From NCBI GenBank assembly GCA_035641315.1, contig DASQUK010000248.1:1-64000 (forward strand): DNA of 64,000 nucleotides. The letters run 5' to 3'. Under the pieces are notes generated by a model, which saw only the letters and a program-made list of their open reading frames with translations, had not been told where the DNA came from and searched no databases. A program made the position numbers and the translations under genes. Shown piece after piece: positions 58,057 to 64,000 of this stretch. How positions within the stretch are numbered: position 1 is the first letter of the stretch; every line of letters begins with the position of its first letter. Source of the stretch: DASQUK01 sp035641315. GTDB lineage: Bacteria; Actinomycetota; Acidimicrobiia; Acidimicrobiales; VFJN01.

Positions 58057-59673
58057 GTGGACGACCGCCCCAGCGCTACGCCGCGCCTCGGTTCGGACGG
58101 CGACGGGCTCGCGTCCCGGGCGGTGGACGAGGCGGCGGTCGAGCCGGCCGAACCCGTCGAACCGGTCGAGACTGCGGCGCCCGCCGCACCGCCGGAACCC
58201 TGGTCCCAGCGACTGCGCCGCTGGGCTCCGATGGCTCGCGTGGTGCTGTTCGCCCTGGTCGGAGCCGGGAGTGCCCTGGTCCTCGCGGGGCGGGTCCCCG
58301 CCCAGGTCGGTCCCTTCGACACCACGGTCGCGGCGCGGCCGTCGCTGGCCGGCGCCACGGTCATCCACTTGGCGCCCCTCGGCACCATCGAGCTCGACAC
58401 CCACGATTGGCCCATCGGCCTCGACCTCCGGGTGGAGGAGCTGGGCCTCGACGAAGCCGAGCGGATCGCCGACAACCCCCAGGTCATCGACGACCTGGGC
58501 GACGACGTGGCCGACGACGTCCGGGCGGCGCTGGTGCGGCTGGTCGTGCGCTGCGTGCTGGTGGCCGTGGTCGGCGGGATCGTCGGCGCGCTAGCGGCCC
58601 GGCTCCACTGGCGATCGGCGGCGGTCGGTCTGGCCACCGGGGCGGTGGTGGTCGCGGGCGCCGGCGCCGGTGCGGCGGCCACGTTCGACACCGGCGCCGT
58701 CGCCGAGCCGCGCTACACCGGCCTGCTCACCCGGGCGCCCACGGCGGTGGGCGACGTCCAGAGCATCATCGACCGCTTCGGCGAGTACCGGGCGCAGCTC
58801 AGCGACCTCGTGGGCAACGTGGTCACCCTGTACCTGGCCGCCGAGGACCTGCCAACGTTCCAGCCCGGCGACGAGACCATCCGGGTGCTGCACGTCAGCG
58901 ACATCCACCTCAACCCCCAGGCGTTCGACCTCATCGAGCAGATCACCGAGCAGTTCGACGTCGACGTCATCGCCGACACCGGCGACATCGTCGACTGGGG
59001 AACCGAGCCCGAGAGCCAGCTCCTGGGGCAGATCGGCGACCTCGACGTCCCGTACGTCTTCGTCCGGGGGAACCACGACTCCCGCAGCACCCAGCGGTCG
59101 GTGGCCGACCAGCCCAACGCCGTGGTGCTCGACGGCGACGCCGCCGAGGTGGCGGGGCTGCGCTTCTGGGGCATCGGCGATCCCCGCTACACGCCCGACA
59201 AGGACCAGGCGGGCGCCGGGCCGTCGGAGCAGGAGCGGGCCGAGGCCTTCGCACCCGGGGTGGCCGACGAGCTGGCGGCGGCGGAGCCGCCCGAGGTGGA
59301 CCTGGTGCTGGTCCACGACGAACGGATCGCCGCCGACATCGGCGGCGACGTGCCGCTGGTGCTGGCGGGACACACCCACGAGCCCAGCGACGAGACGATC
59401 GAGCCGGCCGAGCCGGAGGACGACGGGGACGAGGGCGCCGACACCACCGGCGAGCCGCCGCCCGACACCCGGCTGCTGGTTGAGGGATCCACCGGCGGCG
59501 CCGGGCTGCGCGGCCTGCAGGGCGACGACCCCAAGCCCCTGCAGGCCTCGGTGCTGTACTTCGATCCCGACACCCGCGAGCTGCTGGCCTACGACCGCGT
59601 CAGCGTGAAGGGGCTGGGGGAGACGGGTGCCACGATCGACCGCCACATCCTCGCCGAGGACGGCACCGACTGA
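58057..59673 (+). CDS. Membrane-anchored metallophosphoesterase
   Basis: A 538-residue protein. An acidic disordered N-terminus (1-58) precedes three hydrophobic helices (about 61-78, 168-188 and 194-210), then an extracytoplasmic calcineurin-type phosphoesterase domain with the full metal set: VSDIHLNP, ADTGDIVDWG, VRGNHDSRS, LVHDERIA and LAGHTHEP. An acidic insert follows the GHTH motif. It would cleave phosphodiesters or phosphomonoesters outside the membrane. GTG at 58057. Confidence 0.85.
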   Translation: MDDRPSATPRLGSDGDGLASRAVDEAAVEPAEPVEPVETAAPAAPPEPWSQRLRRWAPMARVVLFALVGAGSALVLAGRVPAQVGPFDTTVAARPSLAGATVIHLAPLGTIELDTHDWPIGLDLRVEELGLDEAERIADNPQVIDDLGDDVADDVRAALVRLVVRCVLVAVVGGIVGALAARLHWRSAAVGLATGAVVVAGAGAGAAATFDTGAVAEPRYTGLLTRAPTAVGDVQSIIDRFGEYRAQLSDLVGNVVTLYLAAEDLPTFQPGDETIRVLHVSDIHLNPQAFDLIEQITEQFDVDVIADTGDIVDWGTEPESQLLGQIGDLDVPYVFVRGNHDSRSTQRSVADQPNAVVLDGDAAEVAGLRFWGIGDPRYTPDKDQAGAGPSEQERAEAFAPGVADELAAAEPPEVDLVLVHDERIAADIGGDVPLVLAGHTHEPSDETIEPAEPEDDGDEGADTTGEPPPDTRLLVEGSTGGAGLRGLQGDDPKPLQASVLYFDPDTRELLAYDRVSVKGLGETGATIDRHILAEDGTD

Positions 59674-59676
59674 CGA

Positions 59677-60522
59677 TCAGGTGGCCAGGCGGCTCACCCG
59701 GCGGCGCAGCGCCTGGCGGACCTCCTGCGCCGCCAGGACCACGAAGAACTGGCCGACCGCCAGCCCGGCGATCGTGGCACCGCCGGCGGTGCCGTGGTGG
59801 TAGCTGATGACCAGGCCCAGCACCACCGCCAGCGAGCCCAGTCCGACCGCCGTCAGCATGATGAGCGGGACCCGTCGGACCAGCAGCCCGGCGGTGGCCG
59901 GCGGGCCGATCAACAGCCCGAACACCAGCAGCGTGCCGATGGCGTCGAACGACGCCACGATGGAGGTCGCCAACAGCGCCATGAGCACCGCGTGCGTGAC
60001 CAGCGGGCGCATGCCGAGCGTGGCCGCCTTGTCGGCGTTGAACGCGAGCGCGATGAGCGGCCGGTAGAGGGCGAGCGACACGGCCACGACGATCGCAGCG
60101 GCGATTGCCTGTCCCCGGAGGTCGCCGACCGTCACCCCGAGCACGTCGCCGAACAGAAGCGACGTGACGTCGGTGGCGAAGCTCTGCGACCGGGAGATGA
60201 TCACTACGCCGAGGGCCAACATCCCCACGAACAGCAGCCCGATGCCGGTGTCCTCGCGCACGCTCGTGCGGTGGGACACCAGCGTCACCGCCCCGCCCAT
60301 CACCAGCGCCGCCCCCAGGGCGCCCACCGTCGGACTGAACCCCCACAGCACCGCCAGGGCCAGCCCCGGGATCACGCCGTGGGCCAGGGCATCACCCAGG
60401 AAGGTGAGCCCCCGGAGAACCACCCAGGTGCCGACCACCGCCGTCGCCACGGCCGCCAACAGCCCCGCCGCCAGCGCCCGCTGCATGAAGGTGGGCTCGA
60501 AGGCGTCGGTCAGCCAGTCCAC
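59677..60522 (-). CDS. Metal ABC transporter permease (ZnuB/AztB-like)
   Basis: A 281-residue membrane protein of the ABC-3 family with about eight helices. FLGDALAHGVIPGLALAVLW (the conserved loop-helix), GMLALGVVIISRSQSFATDV and FDAIGTLLVFGLLIGPPATA are characteristic. It forms the channel of a Zn2+ or Mn2+ importer. GTG at 60522 follows the solute-binding gene by 21 bases in the same direction; the ATPase is divergent. Confidence 0.9.
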   Translation of the reverse strand: MDWLTDAFEPTFMQRALAAGLLAAVATAVVGTWVVLRGLTFLGDALAHGVIPGLALAVLWGFSPTVGALGAALVMGGAVTLVSHRTSVREDTGIGLLFVGMLALGVVIISRSQSFATDVTSLLFGDVLGVTVGDLRGQAIAAAIVVAVSLALYRPLIALAFNADKAATLGMRPLVTHAVLMALLATSIVASFDAIGTLLVFGLLIGPPATAGLLVRRVPLIMLTAVGLGSLAVVLGLVISYHHGTAGGATIAGLAVGQFFVVLAAQEVRQALRRRVSRLAT

Positions 60523-60543
60523 GGCGGTGCGGCCGCGCCCGCC

Positions 60544-61473
60544 TCAGGAGGCGAGCGCCTCGGCGATCCGCTCGGCGTTGGTGCGCATCATGCCAGCGTA
60601 GGTCTCGCCGCCCGACCCCTCGGGGCCGAGCGACTCGGTGAACAGCTCCACCACGTCGACGTCGCCGACCTCGCTGGCCAGCGCGTCGGCCAGTCGGGTG
60701 GGCGACGACGTCTCGACGAAGATGGCGGGCACGCTCCGGTCTTCGATCGTGTGCGCCAGCTCGTCGAGCTCGGCGGCGCTGGGCTCGGCCTGGGTGGTGC
60801 CGGAGGGGATCACCGCCCCGACGACGTCGAAGCCGTAGCGGTCGGCGAGGTAGCCGAACACCTCGTGGTTGGTGACGAGCGTGCGCCGCCCGGCCGGGAC
60901 CGCCGACAGGACCTGCTCGACCTCGCCGTCGAGCGCCCGCAGGTCGTCGATCGTGGCCGCGACCTGGTCGTCGAAGGCCGGACTGTCGAGGGCGGGCACC
61001 TCGGCGGCCAGGAAGTCGCCGATGGCCTGGGCGGCGGTGGCCATGCGGGCCGGGTCGGTGAAGAAGTGGGGATCGGCGCCCTCGTGGTCGGTCGACTCGT
61101 CGAGCGGCAGGGTCTCGACGGTGTCGATGGCCGCGAGGGTCGGCACGCCCTCCTCCTCGGCGGCCTCGATCGATGACGTCAGCCCTTCCTCGAACCCGGC
61201 GCCGTTGGCGATCAGCGCGTCGGCCTCACGGATCGCCGCGGCCTGCTCAACGGACGGCTGGAACTCGTGGGGATCGGACCCCGACGGCATGATGACCTCG
61301 ACGTCCGCCTCGTCACCGACCAGCTCGGACACCACGTCGCCCAGCACGTTGGTGGTGACGACGACACGGGGATGTCCGCCGGAGGCGCTGGCGCTGTCTC
61401 CGTCGTCGCCACAGGCGCCGAGCGCGAGCGCGACGAGGGGAAGGGTGGCGACGGCGGCAGTGATGCGGCGCAT
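60544..61473 (-). CDS. Metal ABC transporter substrate-binding lipoprotein (ZnuA/AztC-like)
   Basis: A 309-residue lipoprotein (lipobox LALGAC, Cys21) of the cluster A-I metal-binding family. Metal ligands appear as SGSDPHEFQPSVEQ (His), GADPHFFTDPARM (His) and VTNHEVFGYLADRYGF (His), with FVETSSPTRLADALASEVG near the end supplying the last ligand. The His-rich loop of many ZnuA proteins is reduced to DHEGADPH. It captures zinc or manganese outside the cell. ATG at 61473 follows AGGA. Its start faces the ATPase gene. Confidence 0.9.
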   Translation of the reverse strand: MRRITAAVATLPLVALALGACGDDGDSASASGGHPRVVVTTNVLGDVVSELVGDEADVEVIMPSGSDPHEFQPSVEQAAAIREADALIANGAGFEEGLTSSIEAAEEEGVPTLAAIDTVETLPLDESTDHEGADPHFFTDPARMATAAQAIGDFLAAEVPALDSPAFDDQVAATIDDLRALDGEVEQVLSAVPAGRRTLVTNHEVFGYLADRYGFDVVGAVIPSGTTQAEPSAAELDELAHTIEDRSVPAIFVETSSPTRLADALASEVGDVDVVELFTESLGPEGSGGETYAGMMRTNAERIAEALAS

Positions 61474-61578
61474 GGGATTCCTCGTTCGGTGTGTAAGCTC
61501 GGACGGGACTGAGAATCGCTCTTGAAACCGCCCGTGACTGTAACGAGACTCATTCCTGATCAGCAAGATCGTTTGGAC

Positions 61579-62370
61579 ATGCCACTCCCTGCCCCCGCCG
61601 TCCTCGCCGCAGATCTCGTGCTCGCCCACGGGCACCATGTCGCACTGGGAGCCAGCTCGTTCGCCATCCCGCCGGGCACGTCGGTCGCTCTGATCGGCCC
61701 CAACGGATCGGGCAAGTCGACCCTGCTGCGCGCCATGGCTGGCCTGCTCCCGCCCCGGGCGGGCCGCCTCGACGTCCCGGCCCGCGGCGCGCCCTCGGCA
61801 GTCGCCCTCGTGCTGCAGACCACCGACGTCGACCGGTCGCTCCCCATCACCGTGCGCGAGACGGTGACCATGGCCCGCTACGCCCGCCGCGGCCCCGTGC
61901 GCCGCCTCGACGACACCGACCGCGCCGCCGTGGACGGGGCGCTCGAGCGGCTCGCGATCGCCGACCTGGCCCGGCGTCAGCTCCACGAGCTGTCCGGCGG
62001 CCAGCGCCAGCGGGTGCTCGTGGCCCAGGGGCTGGCCCAGGAGGCGGATCTGCTGCTGCTCGACGAGCCGGTGACGGCGCTCGACGTGGTGTCGCGCCGG
62101 CTGATCCTCGAAGCGGTGGCCGCCGAGCGGGAGGCCCGCCGCACTGTGGTGATGTCGACCCACGACCTCGCCGACGCCCGGCAGGCCGAGCTGGTGATGC
62201 TGCTGGCCAACCGGCTGGTGGCCTGCGGTCCGCCGGACGCGGTGCTGACCGACCGCCACCTCGCGGCCGCCTACGGCGGGCGGGTGCTGGTGCTGGCCGA
62301 GGGCGCGGTCGTGATCGACGACCCGCACCACCACGGCCCCGTTCCGACGGCGTTTAGGCTCGGCTCATGA
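61579..62370 (+). CDS. Metal ABC transporter ATP-binding protein (ZnuC/AztA-like)
   Basis: A 263-residue ABC ATPase: Walker A GPNGSGKST, signature LSGGQRQRV, Walker B LLLLDEPVTALD, H-loop STHDLADA. It powers the importer whose permease and binding protein are on the opposite strand. ATG 61579 is chosen; a TTG at 61522 would extend it through the divergent promoter region. Bases 61474-61578 hold TGAGAATCG and, inverted, TGAGTCTCG about 35 bases apart, which might be a metal-repressor site but do not match a Zur consensus well. Confidence 0.9.
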   Translation: MPLPAPAVLAADLVLAHGHHVALGASSFAIPPGTSVALIGPNGSGKSTLLRAMAGLLPPRAGRLDVPARGAPSAVALVLQTTDVDRSLPITVRETVTMARYARRGPVRRLDDTDRAAVDGALERLAIADLARRQLHELSGGQRQRVLVAQGLAQEADLLLLDEPVTALDVVSRRLILEAVAAEREARRTVVMSTHDLADARQAELVMLLANRLVACGPPDAVLTDRHLAAAYGGRVLVLAEGAVVIDDPHHHGPVPTAFRLGS

Positions 62371-62380
62371 CGGTGCCCGC

Positions 62381-62490
62381 TCGGGGGCTGCGCCCCCGTG
62401 CCCCATCGACGTCCGGCTCCCTGGCGGTCGCACGGCCGTGCTGTCTCGGGGGCTGCGCCCCCGCACCCCATCGACGTCCGGCTCCCTGGC
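62381..62490 (+). repeat. 45-base direct repeat with hairpin core
   Basis: Bases 62381-62425 and 62446-62490 are identical at 43 of 45 positions, separated by 20 bases. Each copy contains CGGGGGC-tgc-GCCCCCG, a perfect 7-base stem with a 3-base loop, followed by a shared GACGTCCGGCTCCCTGGC. The pair sits immediately after the ATPase stop, in the place where the N-terminus of the next gene should be encoded. Confidence 0.85.
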
Positions 62491-62492
62491 CT

Positions 62493-62553
62493 GTCGACCC
62501 AACTATCCGCCCGTCTCGCAGCGACAAGGCGAGCGGGCTCTAGTTGGGTCGAC
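62493..62553 (+). repeat. Nested inverted repeat (long hairpin)
   Basis: GTCGACCCAACTA at 62493-62505 is perfectly complementary to TAGTTGGGTCGAC at 62541-62553. An inner imperfect stem (CCCGTCTCGC with GCGAGCGGG) lies inside the 35-base loop. The element follows directly on the 45-base direct repeats and precedes the intact part of an amidohydrolase gene. It has the look of a small palindromic mobile or REP-like element. Confidence 0.75.
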
Positions 62554-62583
62554 CGCACGGCCGTCCGATCACGAGCTGCGCTC

Positions 62584-63609
62584 GTGACCGCCACCACGCC
62601 GGGGCTGGTCTGCGCCCACCACCACCTGTATTCGACGCTGGCTCGGGGCATGCCGCCGCCCCCGGCCACCCCCACCAACTTCAGCGAGATCCTGGACCAG
62701 GTGTGGTGGCGGCTCGACGCCGCCCTCAACCTCGAGTTGGTCCGCTGGTCGGCGCTGCTGGGCGCCGTCGAGGCGCTGGAGGCCGGCACCACCGCGATCG
62801 TCGACCACCACGCATCCCCCTCCGCCATCGACGGCAGCCTCGACGTGATCGCGACCGCCTGCGCCGAGGTGGGCGTGCGGGTGGTGTGCGCGTACGAGGT
62901 CACCGACCGGCACGGTCCTGCCGGCGCCAAGGCCGGGCTGGCGGAGAACGAGCGGTTCGTCAGGGCGGGGGGCCGGGGTATGGTCGGCGCCCACGCCTGG
63001 CTGACGCTGGGCGACGAGACGCTGGAGGCGGTGGCGGGCCTGGCGGCCGACCTGGGGGTGGGCGTGCACATCCACGTGGGCGAGGACCGGGTCGACGCCG
63101 GGGCCGCCGAGCGGCTGCGCCCCCTCGCCCGCGACGACTGGCTGCTGGCCCACTGCGTCCACGCCGATCCGCCGTTGCCGGGCACGATCGCCCACAACCC
63201 CCGGTCCAACCTCAACAACGGGGTTGGCTACGCCCGCCCCGCCCGGTGGGCGGCCGCCGGCAACCGGGTGGTGCTGGGCAGCGACGGCATCGGGGCGGCC
63301 ATGCTCGACGAGTTCGCGCTCGCCTACGTGGCCCAGCGGGCCGACGACGTGACCGCCACGCCCGAGGACGCCTGGGGCTGGCTGCAGGCCGGCGCTGACC
63401 TGGTGCCCGAGGTGCTGGGCGACGAGGTGACGTGGACCGCCGACCGCGCCCACCCCTGGTACCTGGCGTTCACGCCAGGGGTGCGGGCCGAGCGGGTGGT
63501 GGTGGACGGCGAGGTGGTGGTCGACGGCGGCGTGTGTACCCGGGTGGACGCCGAGCGAATCCGGGCCCGGGCCTGGGAGGAGGCGCAGCGCCTGTGGTCC
63601 AAGTTGTGA
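62584..63609 (+). CDS. Amidohydrolase (SsnA/8-oxoguanine deaminase-like), N-terminus lost
   Basis: From GTG 62584 the frame encodes about 341 residues of a TIM-barrel amidohydrolase: GLVCAHHHLYSTLARGMPPP (first His-x-His pair), GVHIHVGED, LLAHCVHAD and VVLGSDGIGA, so the metal site is complete, and the C-terminal beta-sandwich strand VVVDGEVVVDGGVCTRVD remains. Normal relatives start about 55 residues earlier with a beta-sandwich part (GGRVVD...). Here that stretch is replaced by direct and inverted repeats, and the frame upstream is nonsense. The gene may be dead or make a shortened enzyme. It overlaps the LLM gene (GTGA). Confidence 0.72.
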   Translation: MTATTPGLVCAHHHLYSTLARGMPPPPATPTNFSEILDQVWWRLDAALNLELVRWSALLGAVEALEAGTTAIVDHHASPSAIDGSLDVIATACAEVGVRVVCAYEVTDRHGPAGAKAGLAENERFVRAGGRGMVGAHAWLTLGDETLEAVAGLAADLGVGVHIHVGEDRVDAGAAERLRPLARDDWLLAHCVHADPPLPGTIAHNPRSNLNNGVGYARPARWAAAGNRVVLGSDGIGAAMLDEFALAYVAQRADDVTATPEDAWGWLQAGADLVPEVLGDEVTWTADRAHPWYLAFTPGVRAERVVVDGEVVVDGGVCTRVDAERIRARAWEEAQRLWSKL

Positions 63610-64000
63610 GTGACGCCGGCAACCCGCTGGCGGGCGTCCCCATGGCGCTGTACGTCCAGGACGCCCACCCGATCCGGGAGGCGATGGGCTTCGTGCGGCG
63701 GGCCGAGGAGCTGGGGTTCGCCGCCGTGTGGCAGGCCGACAGCCGGCTGGTGCGGGAGGCGACGGTGCCGATGGCGGCGTTCGCGGCCACCACCGAGCGC
63801 ATCGCCGTCGGCTCGGGCGTCATCGACATCTGGACCCGCAACCCCGCCCGGCTGGCGTCGCTGTTCTCGACGCTCGACGACCTCGCCCCCGGCCGCATCC
63901 TCGCCGGGTTGGGCGCCTGGTGGGACCCGCTCGCGGCAAAGGTGGGCATCGCCCGCACGCGACCGCTGGGAGTCATGCGCGAGGTGGTGGAGTCGCTGCG
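63606..64000 (+). CDS. LLM-class flavin/F420-dependent oxidoreductase, partial
   Basis: The first 131 residues of a luciferase-like monooxygenase, cut by the window end. MALYVQDAHPIREAMGFVRR, AEELGFAAVWQADSRLVREA, ERIAVGSGVIDIWTRNPARL, STLDDLAPGRILAGLGAWWD match the F420-dependent reductase group common in actinobacteria. GTG at 63606 overlaps the amidohydrolase stop (GTGA). Substrate unknown; pairing with an amidohydrolase suggests a purine or other heterocycle pathway. Confidence 0.85.
   Translation, partial: MSDAGNPLAGVPMALYVQDAHPIREAMGFVRRAEELGFAAVWQADSRLVREATVPMAAFAATTERIAVGSGVIDIWTRNPARLASLFSTLDDLAPGRILAGLGAWWDPLAAKVGIARTRPLGVMREVVESL

Noticed and set aside
61474..61578. Possible Zur or MntR box in the divergent metal-transporter promoter
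   Set aside because: TGAGAATCG and its loose inverted partner do not form a convincing consensus palindrome; control by a metal repressor is likely from context but not shown here.
1..64000. Searched by eye for CRISPR arrays, tRNA, rRNA, transposase and integrase genes
   Set aside because: No regularly spaced repeats, no cloverleaf-like sequence and no recognisable mobile-element enzyme was found; small RNAs cannot be excluded by eye.

Overview
The window is high-GC DNA (roughly 70% by eye) with dense gene packing, many GTG starts, frequent 4-base ATGA/GTGA stop-start overlaps and several genes that look leaderless. Gene content (F420-type LLM oxidoreductase, trehalase-like GH15 next to a RibD-like reductase, DUF6285 with a phosphotransferase, CPA2 antiporter, DrrA-type ABC exporter, several ECF sigma factors with zinc anti-sigma proteins) points to an actinobacterium, possibly of the Acidimicrobiia. 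That placement is inference; there is no rRNA or tRNA gene in the window to settle it.

Layout. 0-6 kb: small resistance/regulation islets: a DHFR-like protein, an aminoglycoside-phosphotransferase-like kinase divergent from a MerR regulator plus methyltransferase, and an HxlR regulator divergent from a DHA2 MFS pump. 6-13 kb (minus strand): LuxR/MalT-type giant regulator, ECF sigma factor, small protein, zinc-finger anti-sigma, GH15 trehalase-like hydrolase, RibD-like reductase, unknown protein. 13-20 kb (plus): a tightly coupled oxidation operon (SDR, cyclase, GMC oxidoreductase, aldose epimerase, flavoprotein disulfide reductase, cation/H+ antiporter). 20-28 kb: a radical SAM enzyme of the MJ0619/tetraether-synthase type coupled to a methyltransferase, an NrtS-like membrane protein, a TlpA thioredoxin, a frameshifted CcdA, an ECF sigma factor bracketed by two zinc anti-sigma proteins, and a DUF3179 lipoprotein. 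28-33 kb: second flavoprotein reductase, spondin-domain secreted protein, haloalkane and haloacid dehalogenases facing each other, a decayed sigma factor. 33-41 kb: HxlR-controlled ABC exporter, VOC protein with an ACG start, NTF2-ECF pair, TfoX-like protein, SRPBCC-DUF2461 fusion behind an ArsR regulator, ABM monooxygenase. 41-45 kb: TMEM175 channel between imperfect repeats, GH3 remnant, SOS-box-controlled SRAP protein, lipoprotein. 45-50 kb: sulfur-stress operon (ArsR-rhodanese, persulfide-dioxygenase-like MBL-rhodanese, MFS) and RtcB. 50-54 kb: truncated homocysteine methyltransferase, MarR-protoglobin operon, small enzymes. 54-64 kb: SMP-30 lactonase, DUF7064-like/phosphotransferase/DUF6285 cluster, metallophosphoesterase, divergent zinc ABC importer, an amidohydrolase whose N-terminus has been overwritten by structured repeats, and the start of an LLM oxidoreductase that runs off the window.

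Two themes recur. First, clear palindromic operators lie between regulators and their divergent targets (MerR, HxlR twice, ArsR twice, MarR, LexA-type SOS box). Second, the window carries an unusual number of broken genes (CcdA frameshift, sigma-factor, GH3, homocysteine methyltransferase, winged-helix and flavoprotein fragments, truncated amidohydrolase), which suggests either active gene decay or a few base errors in the sequence.
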